Below are positions 35,487-45,433 of a stretch of 64,000 bases of DNA, piece after piece; the first letter of the stretch is position 1, and each line of letters opens with the position of its first letter. The stretch is from CBDBJL01 sp965206365 (lineage in GTDB: Bacteria > Pseudomonadota > Alphaproteobacteria > JABAAW01 > JAHZMA01). The stretch covers positions 124,001 through 188,000 of the forward strand of contig CBDBJL010000018.1 in the NCBI GenBank assembly GCA_965206365.1, given 5' to 3'. Below the pieces are notes generated by a model. It did not search any database, was not told the DNA's origin, and saw nothing but the letters and a program-made list of their open reading frames with translations. The position numbers were made by a program, and so were the translations under genes.

Positions 35487-36638
35487 TTATATAATTTTCT
35501 GAATTAAAGCCAAAAATTCCTGGGCGGATATTTCCTTGGTAAAATTTTCTTGAATATGTTTTCGACCTTGCTTACCATATTTTTCTTGAAGATTTTGGTT
35601 TAAAATTAGTTTTTCTAAGGCATTTGCAAGGGATAAGGCGTCGCCTGTTCGTACTAGCAAGCCAGTTTTTTCATGGAGGCATATTTCGCGACACCCCCCA
35701 ATATTGGTTGCAACGATTGGCAATGCACAAGAAGCAGCTTCTAGCAATACCATGGGCAAACCTTCATGATAGGAGGGCAATACGACAATATTAGCATGGT
35801 TATAAATTTTTTCAGCATCTTCAAATCCTAGAAAATTGGCGATATTTTGTGATTGATAATAAACGAGTTCACGGGCAGAGAGGGAATTGGGATTGGTATC
35901 AGTTTCACCATAAATATTTAAGGCAAAAGGAATTTTACGAGTTTTTAGAATTTCACTGGCTCCAAGCAATTCAATAATTCCTTTTTCATAAAGTAGGCGC
36001 ATTAAGGCAACAATTCGGATTGGTTCTGTTAGTTTTTTTGCGGAAATAGGCTTGAATTTTTGGATATCTACTCCCTCACCTGCCGATAAAAGTAGGATTT
36101 TATCATCCTTAAGATTGGTAAGTTTTTGGATGAATTTTTGGTCACTTTGATTTAATGTTGCGAGATAGTGATTTTCTTGCTTTAATCGCCAAGTAAGAAA
36201 GGGAGTGATCACCGCTTTCAGGATTCGTGCCAGTTTTTGCTTAGAGTGAAACACAAAACCTAACCCGGTAAAAATCATTAATATTTTGCTACGGCGATAA
36301 AAATAATTTGTGCATAAAAGTAAAATACTGGGTTTCATCATAAAACTAATAATTAAATCAGGCTGAGTGCGCCAGCATAAAATGAATAATTTTCCGATCA
36401 CCCAAAAATCATGGAAGGGGTTTATTGTGGTGCGTTGGAAATTGATCGGATAAAATTCTATCGGAGTTTGTGGTGGCAGAGGGAGATCTGGGTTGATTTT
36501 TGTGCCTACAAGAATTAAGGCTTGTTGTTTCTCAAGAATTGTTGCAAAATGTTTTCTTATGCCAAAATTTTGATATTCGTTGAAAAGAAAGAGAATCTTT
36601 TTTGATTTTAAGGGCATTTCGGTTGTGATAATTTCCAT
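35487..36638 (-). CDS. Family 4 glycosyltransferase
   Basis: 383 residues, GT-B fold. The N-terminal domain has KILFLFNEYQNFGIRKHF and a hydrophobic segment around residue 105-130 (MMKPSILLLCTNYF). The C-terminal donor domain has IRIVALMRLLYEKGIIELL, LGFEDAEKIYNHANIVVLPSYHEGLPMVLLEA and the conserved EAASCALPIVATN, the GT4 nucleotide-sugar site. It resembles lipid-linked oligosaccharide glycosyltransferases of the EPS/O-antigen type. Its start abuts the divergent WecA/MraY-like gene, which could make the lipid-linked first sugar for it (inference). Confidence 0.88.
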   Translation of the reverse strand: MEIITTEMPLKSKKILFLFNEYQNFGIRKHFATILEKQQALILVGTKINPDLPLPPQTPIEFYPINFQRTTINPFHDFWVIGKLFILCWRTQPDLIISFMMKPSILLLCTNYFYRRSKILMIFTGLGFVFHSKQKLARILKAVITPFLTWRLKQENHYLATLNQSDQKFIQKLTNLKDDKILLLSAGEGVDIQKFKPISAKKLTEPIRIVALMRLLYEKGIIELLGASEILKTRKIPFALNIYGETDTNPNSLSARELVYYQSQNIANFLGFEDAEKIYNHANIVVLPSYHEGLPMVLLEAASCALPIVATNIGGCREICLHEKTGLLVRTGDALSLANALEKLILNQNLQEKYGKQGRKHIQENFTKEISAQEFLALIQKII

Positions 36639-36650
36639 TTGGATTATATT

Positions 36651-37706
36651 ATGATAAATATTACAAATATTATTACTATCTTATCTTTGCCTAGCTTGCA
36701 ATGGGCGGTGGTTATTTTAGCCTTTTTAGGGTTACTGGCATGGGTTGAGATTAAAATTTTACGAATTTTTTTTATTTCACGAAATATTGTTAGCCAAGTG
36801 ATTCATATTGGTTCAACGCATAAAAATCCTATACCGTGTGGTGGTGGCATTGCGATTATTGATATGTTTTTAATTGCGCTTGTACTTTGGATTGTTACTT
36901 TTGCACAGGATATAGAGATTCTTACCTTATTGGGTTGGCGGTTTTTTTGTGCGATTTTGATTGTTTGTGTGATCTCATTAATTGATGATTTCAAACCCTT
37001 ACATCCTTTACCGCGTCTTTTGGTGCAGATGATGATGGTGGCGATCATGATGCCACTTTTACCAGGACCAGTGTTACTAGGTTACGTTCCCTTATGGCTA
37101 GATGGTTTGTTTGTATTTTTATTTTGGACCGCTTTTACGAATTTCTTTAATTTTATGGATGGTATTGATGGGATGAGTGGCGTTGAAATGGGGTCTATTG
37201 GTGCTGGGTTGATTGTAGTTGGATTATTAATTGGTTCGCAAGAGCTTTTTTTCATTAATGGGCTGGCAGGGTTGGCCTTGCTAATCGGTGCAATTGTATT
37301 TTTAATGTGGAATTGGCATCCTGCCAAAATATTTTTAGGAGATAGTGGCTCAGTGCCGATTGGCTTTATTATTGCCGGATTAATGTTACAGCTTTCTAGT
37401 TATGGTTATTGGGAAGCAGCGGTAATTTTGCCACTTTATTATTATATGGATGCAGGAATTACAACTTTAAAACGGATTGCGCGAGGCGAAAAAGTTTGGT
37501 TGCCTCACGTTTCAAATTATTTTCATAAAGCAAGGATTGCTGGTTATTCGCATAATTTCATTAGTCGCATGGTTTTAGGGAATAATATTCTTTTAATTTT
37601 GTTTGCGGGATTATCGTTAAAATATGAAATGATGGCTTTGGTAGGGGCATTTTTAACCACCTCTTTATTATTGATTTGGATGCGTTTAAGTAAGCCTAAA
37701 AAATAA
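36651..37706 (+). CDS. Polyprenyl-phosphate phospho-sugar transferase, WecA/WbpL-like
   Basis: About 351 residues with ten or so membrane helices. The PNPT catalytic motifs are visible: LIDDFKPLHPLPRLLVQ, NFFNFMDGIDGMSG and FLGDSGSVPIGF, plus a cytoplasmic loop with PHVSNYFHKARIAGYSH. It loads a sugar-1-phosphate onto undecaprenyl phosphate to begin O-antigen or other surface glycan synthesis. The motif spacing suits the WecA/WbpL group better than MraY. TTG 36639 is a possible earlier start; ATG 36651 is used because TTG 36639 directly abuts the divergent gene. Confidence 0.85.
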   Translation: MINITNIITILSLPSLQWAVVILAFLGLLAWVEIKILRIFFISRNIVSQVIHIGSTHKNPIPCGGGIAIIDMFLIALVLWIVTFAQDIEILTLLGWRFFCAILIVCVISLIDDFKPLHPLPRLLVQMMMVAIMMPLLPGPVLLGYVPLWLDGLFVFLFWTAFTNFFNFMDGIDGMSGVEMGSIGAGLIVVGLLIGSQELFFINGLAGLALLIGAIVFLMWNWHPAKIFLGDSGSVPIGFIIAGLMLQLSSYGYWEAAVILPLYYYMDAGITTLKRIARGEKVWLPHVSNYFHKARIAGYSHNFISRMVLGNNILLILFAGLSLKYEMMALVGAFLTTSLLLIWMRLSKPKK

Positions 37707-37712
37707 TATTCT

Positions 37713-39818
37713 TTATCGCCGTTTTTTTATTTTAAGTTTTTTGTTTTTACTTGTAGCTAAGATTTCAATTGCAATTTTGATGTTGGCATTGCTGGCGCGA
37801 ATTGGAATTTCTAAATCGTTATAGCGCAATTTTTTTAGTTCATCTCGCATTTTTGTGGCTTCTTCAAAATTTAAGTCATCGGCAGTTTTCCGCATGGTTT
37901 TTTCTAAAACTGGCAAATAATTCTTCAATGAGATTGTGTCTAAAATCAGATCATGGTCGGTGTTTAGAGTCTCAAGATTAAAATTATTTTTCAGATGATC
38001 TTCAAGATTTTTTTGATGCCCTTTCTCATAAAGTCCATCACGAATGTTTTTCACAATGGTTTCGGGGGTAATGCCTTGTTTTTCATTATAAATTTTTTGT
38101 TTTGCACGCCTGCGGTCGGTTTCGTCTAGGGCATATTGCATCGATTTTGTGATTCGATCCGCATATAAAATAACCAATCCATCCAAATTTCGTGCGGCGC
38201 GTCCCATTGTTTGGATCAGGGATGTTTTCGAACGTAAAAACCCTTCCTTATCAGCATCTAAAATGGCGACCAAACTACATTCAGGAATATCTAAGCCTTC
38301 GCGGAGTAAATTGATCCCGATTAAAATATCCGTATGTCCAATTCGCAAATCACGAATAATTTCAATTCTTTCTAAAGTTTCAACATCAGAATGCAGATAA
38401 CGAACTTTTAGTCCCAATTCTTCCATATAATCGGTTAAATCTTCGGAAAATCTTTTCGTTAAAGTCGTAACCAAAATTCGCCCACCCTTTGCAATTTTTT
38501 TACGGCACTCATTCACGAGATCATCCACTTGATTCTCGATGGGGCGAATATCGTAAGGGGGATCTAAAAGCCCGGTAGGGCGAACAATTTGTTCGATGAT
38601 TTGCCCGTTACTTTTGTCAATTTCCCATTGGTTTGGTGTCGCAGATACAAATGTAGTTTTCGGACGCATCGCATCCCATTCCTCAAATTTTAACGGACGA
38701 TTATCCATACAAGAAGGGAGGCGAAATCCATAACGGACTAAGGTGCTTTTTCGACTAAAATCACCATGATACATGGCATGAATTTGTGGAATCATAACAT
38801 GACTTTCATCAACAAATAATAAAGCATTGTCGGGTAGATATTCAAAAAGGGTTGGCGGCGCAACGCCTGGGGCACGCCCACTTAAAAAACGTGAATAATT
38901 TTCAATACCTTGGCACATACCTGTTGCTTGCATCATTTCAAGATCAAATATTGTTCGTTGTTCCAATCTTTGGGCTTCGAGTAATTTTTCCTCGTTACGA
39001 AGCACTTCCAAATGTTGTTTCAGTTCTGTTTGAATATTCCCAATGGCTTTTTGAATTGTGGGTTTTGGGGTTACATAATGTGAATTGGCATAAATACGGA
39101 TTTTCTTAAGGGCTTGTATGGTGTTACCGGTAAGGGGATCAAAGGCTTTAATGTTATCTATTTCATCGCCAAAAAAGCTAATTCGCCACGCGCAATCTTC
39201 CAAATGAGCAGGAAAAATATCTACAATATCACCGCGAACTCGGAATCTCCCTCGGGCAAAATCTTGGTCGTTACGATGATATTGTAGCGCAATGGCGCGT
39301 CGCAAAAAATCTTGTTGTTGCATTTTCATAGTGGTTTCGATATCGATAATCATACGAGAATAGGTTTCGGCATCACCAATTCCGTAGATGCAAGAAACAG
39401 ATGCCACAATAATTACATCGCGTCGCTCTAAAATAGCTCTTGTTGCACTATGGCGCATTCGATCAATTTGTTCGTTGATTGTGGCTTCCTTTCCAATATA
39501 AGTGTCGCTACGCGCTACGTAAGCTTCAGGTTGGTAATAATCATAATAGGAAACAAAATATTCCACAGCATTATTGGGAAAAAAATCACGCATCTCACTA
39601 TAAAGTTGAGCAGCTAATGTTTTGTTATGAGCAAGGATAAGTGTGGGGCGCTGAATATTCGCAATAACATGGGCCATGGTAAAGGTTTTGCCGGAACCAG
39701 TAACGCCAAGTAAAGTTTGATTTTGTTGATTATTGGCAATGGCTTGCGTTAATTTGGCAATGGCTTGGGGTTGGTCTCCTGCAGGAGCAAATTGAGAATG
39801 TAAAGAAAATAGGCTCAC
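37713..39818 (-). CDS. uvrB: UvrABC excision nuclease subunit B
   Basis: 701 residues. Walker A is GVTGSGKT at residues 38-45. The beta-hairpin that probes the DNA lesion includes YYDYYQPEAYV, and the helicase motifs TNA..SATP and GLDIPECSLV follow. A C-terminal UVR domain (LEKTMRKTADDLNFEEATKMRDEL) is present, then a short basic tail. Nucleotide excision repair with UvrA and UvrC. It overlaps the rppH gene upstream by 4 bases and is the last gene of a six-gene run from gpmI. Confidence 0.97.
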   Translation of the reverse strand: MSLFSLHSQFAPAGDQPQAIAKLTQAIANNQQNQTLLGVTGSGKTFTMAHVIANIQRPTLILAHNKTLAAQLYSEMRDFFPNNAVEYFVSYYDYYQPEAYVARSDTYIGKEATINEQIDRMRHSATRAILERRDVIIVASVSCIYGIGDAETYSRMIIDIETTMKMQQQDFLRRAIALQYHRNDQDFARGRFRVRGDIVDIFPAHLEDCAWRISFFGDEIDNIKAFDPLTGNTIQALKKIRIYANSHYVTPKPTIQKAIGNIQTELKQHLEVLRNEEKLLEAQRLEQRTIFDLEMMQATGMCQGIENYSRFLSGRAPGVAPPTLFEYLPDNALLFVDESHVMIPQIHAMYHGDFSRKSTLVRYGFRLPSCMDNRPLKFEEWDAMRPKTTFVSATPNQWEIDKSNGQIIEQIVRPTGLLDPPYDIRPIENQVDDLVNECRKKIAKGGRILVTTLTKRFSEDLTDYMEELGLKVRYLHSDVETLERIEIIRDLRIGHTDILIGINLLREGLDIPECSLVAILDADKEGFLRSKTSLIQTMGRAARNLDGLVILYADRITKSMQYALDETDRRRAKQKIYNEKQGITPETIVKNIRDGLYEKGHQKNLEDHLKNNFNLETLNTDHDLILDTISLKNYLPVLEKTMRKTADDLNFEEATKMRDELKKLRYNDLEIPIRASNANIKIAIEILATSKNKKLKIKKRR

Positions 39819-40324
39819 TTTTGGATAGATTTTTCCACGTAAGGGGTAAAAATATTGACAATAGATTGATAGAGATTTTGTTTAAATGGCACAGCGACAT
39901 GGGGTAATTCAGCAAGATCTAACCAACACCAATCAGAAAATTCTGGAGCATGGGTTGCAACATTAATCTCGGTTTCATTGCCCATAAAAGTGAAACAACA
40001 CCAAATTTGCTTTTGCCCGATATAACGTCCTTGCCATAAATTCGCGCGTAAATTATGGGGCAATTCATAATATAAAGGTTGAGGATGCTGATAAAGAAGA
40101 TTGATGGATGTGATTGAAGTTTCTTCGTAGAGTTCACGTTTTGCCGCGCTTAAAATATCCTCACCATCATCAATTCCTCCTTGAGGCATTTGCCAATAGT
40201 GATCAGGGTTATCGATGCGTTTCCCAACAAAAACTTTTCCGGTTTTGGATAATAGTATGATCCCAACGCAGTGACGATAAAGCTGATCATTTTTATGATT
40301 TTTCATGATTTTACGGTCTGGCAT
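39815..40324 (-). CDS. rppH: RNA pyrophosphohydrolase (Nudix)
   Basis: 169 residues. The Nudix box is GGIDDGEDILSAAKRELYEETSI, with GX5EX7REUXEE intact and Ser where Gly is usual. Upstream YWQMPQGG and the later WQGRYIGQKQIWCCFTFMG are typical of RppH, which removes pyrophosphate from 5' triphosphate mRNA to begin decay. ATG 40324 overlaps the deacetylase end by 14 bases; ATG 40306 is a possible later start. No clear ribosome binding site decides between them. Confidence 0.9.
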   Translation of the reverse strand: MPDRKIMKNHKNDQLYRHCVGIILLSKTGKVFVGKRIDNPDHYWQMPQGGIDDGEDILSAAKRELYEETSITSINLLYQHPQPLYYELPHNLRANLWQGRYIGQKQIWCCFTFMGNETEINVATHAPEFSDWCWLDLAELPHVAVPFKQNLYQSIVNIFTPYVEKSIQK

Positions 40325-41450
40325 ATAAATAGGATAGGGGAATAATTTGAAAGGGGTTTGTGTTGATCCAAAGCGACAAATCTACTCCTGAAAAGGGCGT
40401 TGCATCAATACGGGCAACAAAAATTTCTTTAGAATTTTTGCTAAAATCTTCTAACATCGTATCTAATGAGTTTAAATGATTTGTTGCAATATTATAATCA
40501 AAAAGTTGCCAATCAATGGTGGCGTAATTTAATTTAGGAATGCTACGAAATTCCTGTTGATAAGATTTTTTACCAACGATGTACAAGCCATGTTCGTTGA
40601 TAAGAGAAAAAATTTTCTTCATGCTTTCTTGGTCATAATTAGCTGCTGCAGGTTGGTGATAAAAACTTAATCCACTATAACCAGTTGTTACTGCCATGGT
40701 TCGGCGTAATAAATCAAGATTTTTCTCTATGGGAAAAGAAAAATTCAGACCAAAGGGACCGGGATTATAATTAACTTTATGAGTGGCATTTGCCATAGGA
40801 ACGGTGAGGAGCACTTCATGACCCTTGGCGCGTGCAAATAACAACCATTGTCCGAGGAAATCAGCATAGGGATTAAATTCTAGAGTTATCTCAGGAGGGA
40901 GATCGATCATAATTTCAGTAACGTCGCGGTAATTTCCTAAATTAGAAATAATTAAAATTAATTTTTTTCGGTTAGGCTCTAGAGCTTCTCTATAGGAAGA
41001 ACGAAATCTTTGCCATACCGGGGTTCCCTCATAGGGTTTCGGCAGAGGTCCAAAATCGCTAAGAGTTAGAAAATTAGGATCCAAAGCTTCTGTTTGATGC
41101 TTAATATATTTTTGCCAAAAGATTTTGCGTGTAGAATCATTTAAGATATGTAAGGAATCAGGATAAATATAATGACTAACAGGCAATGTTAGAAAAGATC
41201 TTTCTTTTACAGAAAGGTTAACAGAAGCAGGTGCATAGAAAGCATAAAGCAACAGCCCAAAAACCGATAGGCTGAAGATTAGGATGTAGGAAACATAGTA
41301 AAACCACCAAGGATAAGATGTGAAAAAAGATTTTAGTCTACCGAAGAAGCGATTTCTTTGTCTCTTTCGCGTTTCTTCAGAATCAAAAGTAAAGAATCCT
41401 TCAGTATTTTTATCAAAATTTCCGAATCGTTGACGGTTATATTTAGACAT
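40311..41450 (-). CDS. Divergent polysaccharide deacetylase (YibQ/DUF610 family)
   Basis: 379 residues. One membrane helix near residues 47-70 (WWFYYVSYILIFSLSVFGLLLYAF) anchors it to the inner membrane with a periplasmic body. The later segments (KLILIISNLG, LPPEITLEFNPYA, LLARAKGHEVLLTVPM-like, GLSFYHQPAA) correspond to the divergent polysaccharide deacetylase family. That family sits beside envC and ctpA in many proteobacteria, as here. The catalytic residues of true deacetylases are not evident. A cell-envelope role is inferred. It follows ctpA without a gap. Confidence 0.8.
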   Translation of the reverse strand: MSKYNRQRFGNFDKNTEGFFTFDSEETRKRQRNRFFGRLKSFFTSYPWWFYYVSYILIFSLSVFGLLLYAFYAPASVNLSVKERSFLTLPVSHYIYPDSLHILNDSTRKIFWQKYIKHQTEALDPNFLTLSDFGPLPKPYEGTPVWQRFRSSYREALEPNRKKLILIISNLGNYRDVTEIMIDLPPEITLEFNPYADFLGQWLLFARAKGHEVLLTVPMANATHKVNYNPGPFGLNFSFPIEKNLDLLRRTMAVTTGYSGLSFYHQPAAANYDQESMKKIFSLINEHGLYIVGKKSYQQEFRSIPKLNYATIDWQLFDYNIATNHLNSLDTMLEDFSKNSKEIFVARIDATPFSGVDLSLWINTNPFQIIPLSYLYARP

Positions 41451-42725
41451 TTATTGAAGAGATTCTTGATAAGTTGCAATTCCGCGGAGAATATCGAGAC
41501 TACGATTCAATTGATAATCTTTTAAGGGAATATTATCTCCAGGGTTGGTTTCCTTCGATTGTTTCGTTTTTTCGATTTCGGAATTTGAATCTAAAGCTCC
41601 GCGCAGATCTTTTTCAAATCGTTCATTATTTTCCAGAATTTCAAGGCGTGCAAAAGGAACATAAATATCAGGTTCGATCCCAAGGGCCTGAATCGATTTT
41701 CCTGAAGGGGTATAGTAGCGCTGTACAGTCATTTTTACTGCAGCTTGGGGATATTTTTTCAAATACCTAACATTTTGTACAGAGCCCTTACCAAAAGAAG
41801 GCGTTCCTACGATAATAGCGCGTTTATGATCTTGTAAGGCACCGGCAACAATTTCAGAAGCGGAAGCAGAGCCATTGTTAATTAAAACCAGTAAGGGTAA
41901 GTTATCTGTAATATCGCCAGCACGGGCCTGAGCCCGTGAGGATTTTTTCGGATCGCGTCCACGAGTAGAAACAATCTCACCTCGGGTAAGGAAAGCATCT
42001 GATACAAAAATTGCTTGTTGTAACAAACCACCGGGATTGTTGCGCAGATCAATTACAAAGCCAATGATTGGTGTTTTGGTGTTTTTTGCCTGGGATTTTA
42101 TTTTTTTAACTTCGGTTTCTAAGTGATCTACGGTGTTTTTCGTAAAGCTTGTAATTCGCAAATAGCCAATATCTTGCATTAATTCGGAGCGAACCGATTT
42201 AATTTGAATAATTTCACGTTTTAATTTCAGTTCAAAAGGATCTTTGCCTTTGCGGAAAATAGAAATTATAATTTTCGTTCCGGGTTTCCCGCGCATTTTC
42301 TCTACGGATTCATTTAGATTTAAGCCTTGGATAGATTTACCATCAATATGGGTAATTAAATCACCAGATAAAACCCCGGCACGACTTGCAGGGGTGCCAT
42401 CCAAGGGAGAGATTATTTTTACAAAACCATTTTCTAAAGTTACTTCTATTCCTAAACCGCCAAATTCACCACTTGTTGCTGCTTGAAAATCTTTCAATGT
42501 TTTTGGGTTTAAATAATTTGAATGTGGATCTAAGCTAGAAAGCATGCCTGAAATCGCAGCTTCAATAAGCTGGGTATCATCAATTTCTTCAACATAATCA
42601 TCTTTAATTAATTGGAAAACTTCTCCAAACGCGCTTAATAATCTTGCAGTTTCACGTTCATCAGCATAAGTAGGATTTGCCAGTAAAGTAAGTGTGAATA
42701 AAAGAGACAGAATTACATTTTTCAT
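41451..42725 (-). CDS. ctpA: C-terminal processing peptidase (S41)
   Basis: 424 residues with an N-terminal signal peptide (NVILSLLFTLTLLANPTYA), so periplasmic. A PDZ domain lies at about residues 90-180 (GGLGIEVTLENGFVKIISPLDGTPA). The S41 catalytic Ser is in NGSASASEIVAGAL and the catalytic Lys in GTPSFGKGSVQ. It trims periplasmic proteins or acts on cell-wall enzymes together with neighbouring envC. The gene lies 21 bases downstream of envC and abuts the deacetylase gene. Confidence 0.95.
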   Translation of the reverse strand: MKNVILSLLFTLTLLANPTYADERETARLLSAFGEVFQLIKDDYVEEIDDTQLIEAAISGMLSSLDPHSNYLNPKTLKDFQAATSGEFGGLGIEVTLENGFVKIISPLDGTPASRAGVLSGDLITHIDGKSIQGLNLNESVEKMRGKPGTKIIISIFRKGKDPFELKLKREIIQIKSVRSELMQDIGYLRITSFTKNTVDHLETEVKKIKSQAKNTKTPIIGFVIDLRNNPGGLLQQAIFVSDAFLTRGEIVSTRGRDPKKSSRAQARAGDITDNLPLLVLINNGSASASEIVAGALQDHKRAIIVGTPSFGKGSVQNVRYLKKYPQAAVKMTVQRYYTPSGKSIQALGIEPDIYVPFARLEILENNERFEKDLRGALDSNSEIEKTKQSKETNPGDNIPLKDYQLNRSLDILRGIATYQESLQ

Positions 42726-42746
42726 TTTCTATAGCCTTTCTAAGCT

Positions 42747-43892
42747 TTAAGAGAGCCAACGATCGGGATTAATATGCTGACCTTTTCGGCGAAGTTCAAC
42801 ATATAGTTCAGGATTCTTTTTTGGCATTTTTCCAATAGGCTCTCCTTGAAGCACCCATTGACCACGTTTTGCATATAGGTCACCTAAACCTGAGATAACA
42901 GTATGATAATCTCCTTTATGTTCAATAATCAACATTTTTCCTTGATTTTGAAATTCACCGGAAAAAACAATTTTACCATCAAAAGTTGCAACAATTTGTG
43001 CATTGCCGCGCGTACGTAAAACAACACCACGCGAATTTGCACCAAAAGCAGTTTTTTGCCCGAATTTACGCACAAATTTTCCATTTGCGGGTAAGGTTAT
43101 TTTGCCTTTAGTGGGAAAAGTACGGATATTTTTAGGTTTTATTGTCTGCTTTGCGGATAATGTTGTTTTTTGTTTGCTGGCTTTTTTCACCAATTCGGTA
43201 AGATTACGCGCTTCTTTTTTTAATTTTTCATTTTCTTTTTTCAGTGTAATTAGGGTTGATTTCGTTACATTCAGTAATTTTTGTTTTTCCTCTACAAGCC
43301 GTTGGATTCGAATCGTATGTTCGGCTAAATCTTCTTGGGTTTCGAAGAATAAGATTTTTTCACTTTCTAATTTTTTTTGTGTTTCTACCAAAGCCAAAAT
43401 ATCATTGTTAATGTTCTGAATTCGATTTTGCATGTGTGGGACAATATGGGTAATGAGTAAATGGCTATGCACAGCGGCAAGCCCATCGCCGGGATAAATT
43501 AAAAATAATCGATCTGGGCGCTCTGCAATTTGAATGATTGCTGAGAGGGTGTCGCCTAATTTTTTATTATCATCAAGAATAATTTTTCTTTGCTGATGTT
43601 CTTGCGATATAATTAGACCCATTCGTTCTTCGATACGGATAATTTTTTCTTGAATATTGCTGGTTTTATTTGCAATTTTAACGAGATCCTTTTGTAAATT
43701 ATTAAGATCTGCATTGATATCATCTTGTTGTTTCAACAATTTCGATTCTGATTTGCTTGCCGCATAAGATGTGGGATCGACAAAGAATAACATTGCAAAC
43801 AAAATTCCAAACAGAATTTTAGGCAGATTTATGCCGATGCTTCCAAGGGTTGGGTTTTTTGGGATCGAGATATTTGTAATAGATTGTTTCAT
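42747..43892 (-). CDS. envC: Murein hydrolase activator EnvC
   Basis: 381 residues from ATG 43892, chosen for its ATGA overlap with the gpmI stop. A signal or membrane helix (LPKILFGILFAMLFFVDPTSYA) is followed by a long coiled coil (about residues 50-240) and a C-terminal LytM/M23 domain. The zinc ligands of active M23 peptidases look degenerate here (GVVLRTRGNA, YHTVISGLG), matching EnvC proteins that activate amidases rather than cut peptidoglycan. It would function at the division septum. Confidence 0.88.
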   Translation of the reverse strand: MKQSITNISIPKNPTLGSIGINLPKILFGILFAMLFFVDPTSYAASKSESKLLKQQDDINADLNNLQKDLVKIANKTSNIQEKIIRIEERMGLIISQEHQQRKIILDDNKKLGDTLSAIIQIAERPDRLFLIYPGDGLAAVHSHLLITHIVPHMQNRIQNINNDILALVETQKKLESEKILFFETQEDLAEHTIRIQRLVEEKQKLLNVTKSTLITLKKENEKLKKEARNLTELVKKASKQKTTLSAKQTIKPKNIRTFPTKGKITLPANGKFVRKFGQKTAFGANSRGVVLRTRGNAQIVATFDGKIVFSGEFQNQGKMLIIEHKGDYHTVISGLGDLYAKRGQWVLQGEPIGKMPKKNPELYVELRRKGQHINPDRWLS

Positions 43893-45433
43893 GGTTTTAT
43901 CAAGCATGTTCCTGTCATTTCTTTGCATGAAGGTAACCCCATTAACATTAATAATGAAGGGGCAATATCGGCAAGAACGCCGTTTTTTAAGGTAATATTG
44001 CGTTTGCCATAATAAGTTAATTGTACAAGGTTACAGGTGTGTGCGGTATGGGGTGCGTTTGCATTTTCATCAAACATAATTTCAATATTGCCATGATCGG
44101 CGGTTAGTAGCATTTCGGCATTATATTTATCGATGGTTTCGATAAGTTTTCCAAGGCACTGATCAATGGTAGCAACGGCTTTTTTCGCTGCCAGCATATT
44201 GCCAGTATGCCCTACCATATCAGGGTTGGCGTAATTAATGATAATGAGGTCATATGTGCCACTGGCAATGGCATGACATAATTTTTTGGTAACAATAAAA
44301 GCCGACATTTCAGGTTGCAAATCATAGGTTTTTACTTTCGGTGAGGGGACCAAAACACGGTCTTCTTGGGGATAGGGTTCTTCTTTGCCACCATTAAAAA
44401 AATAGGTAACATGAGCATATTTTTCAGTTTCGGCTAATCGTAATTGGGTTTTGTTATGGGTTGCAATAAATTCGCCTAAAGTGTTAGGGATTTGTGTTGG
44501 AATAAATAAAGGGATTGTTTTTGTAGTAAGGGCTGTAGAATAGGGAGTCAAGGTTAAAATTACAGGAATTTTAGGGGGTAGAGGATATTTAGGGATTGTT
44601 TGCTCTGTTATGGCAGCGAATAAGGTTGTGAGTTGCCTCATTCGATCAGCACGAAAATTAGCCATAATGATGATATCACCATCTTCCATACCCGTATAAT
44701 TGCCGATAATAGTCGGGGGAATAAATTCATCGGAAACATCTTGTGTGTAAGCATCGGCAATGGCATTGTTGGTTGTAGAAAAAATATTTATGGCATTTTT
44801 AGGATGATTTTTAAAATTATTGCCAAAACATATCGCTTGATAGCTTGCCAAGGTTCGCTCCCAATTCGTATCACGGTCCATTCCAAAAAATCGCCCAGAA
44901 AGGGTAACGATGGGCACATTAGATTGTTGGTGAAATTTTTGAAATAATTTTTGCGCGCTTTGGGGCTGGCAATCACGACCATCGGTAAAAGCATGAATTT
45001 TGCATAATTTATTTTTCTTTTGGATATAGTTTGCTAAGCTTACGAAATGATTTTGATGGGAATGGACGCCACCTTCGGAAAGCAAACCAATAATATGAAC
45101 GGTTTTCTTTTCAATGCATTGATTTAGCGCATTGTTGAGTGCGTCATGTTGCTCTAAAAAATTATCTGTTAAAATATCATTAATTTGGGATAAATTTTGA
45201 TAAACAACTCTTCCTGCCCCTAAATTAAGGTGTCCAACCTCAGAATTCCCCATTTGTCCAGCTGGCAGACCAACAGCCGTGCCTGAAGCTTCTAGAAAGC
45301 TTTGGGGAGATTGGCGACAAATTTCATCCCAAATAGGTGTATTTTCTTGTAAAATAGGATTATAATTGCTTTGTGTGCGGTATCCCCAACCATCGAGAAT
45401 GCACAAAATAGCAGTTTTTCTCACTGCAACCAT
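43889..45433 (-). CDS. gpmI: 2,3-bisphosphoglycerate-independent phosphoglycerate mutase
   Basis: 514 residues. The alkaline-phosphatase-like active site has Asp14 in CILDGWG and the nucleophile Ser64 in MGNSEVGH. HIIGLLSEGGVHSHQNH, FTDGRDCQP and the C-terminal NPDMVGHTGN and TADHGNIE metal sites are intact. It interconverts 3- and 2-phosphoglycerate in glycolysis. It leads the run gpmI-envC-ctpA-deacetylase-rppH-uvrB. Confidence 0.97.
   Translation of the reverse strand: MVAVRKTAILCILDGWGYRTQSNYNPILQENTPIWDEICRQSPQSFLEASGTAVGLPAGQMGNSEVGHLNLGAGRVVYQNLSQINDILTDNFLEQHDALNNALNQCIEKKTVHIIGLLSEGGVHSHQNHFVSLANYIQKKNKLCKIHAFTDGRDCQPQSAQKLFQKFHQQSNVPIVTLSGRFFGMDRDTNWERTLASYQAICFGNNFKNHPKNAINIFSTTNNAIADAYTQDVSDEFIPPTIIGNYTGMEDGDIIIMANFRADRMRQLTTLFAAITEQTIPKYPLPPKIPVILTLTPYSTALTTKTIPLFIPTQIPNTLGEFIATHNKTQLRLAETEKYAHVTYFFNGGKEEPYPQEDRVLVPSPKVKTYDLQPEMSAFIVTKKLCHAIASGTYDLIIINYANPDMVGHTGNMLAAKKAVATIDQCLGKLIETIDKYNAEMLLTADHGNIEIMFDENANAPHTAHTCNLVQLTYYGKRNITLKNGVLADIAPSLLMLMGLPSCKEMTGTCLIKP

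Noticed and set aside
38852..39109. Plus-strand frames inside uvrB and other long genes
   Set aside because: They are antisense shadows of well-conserved genes.
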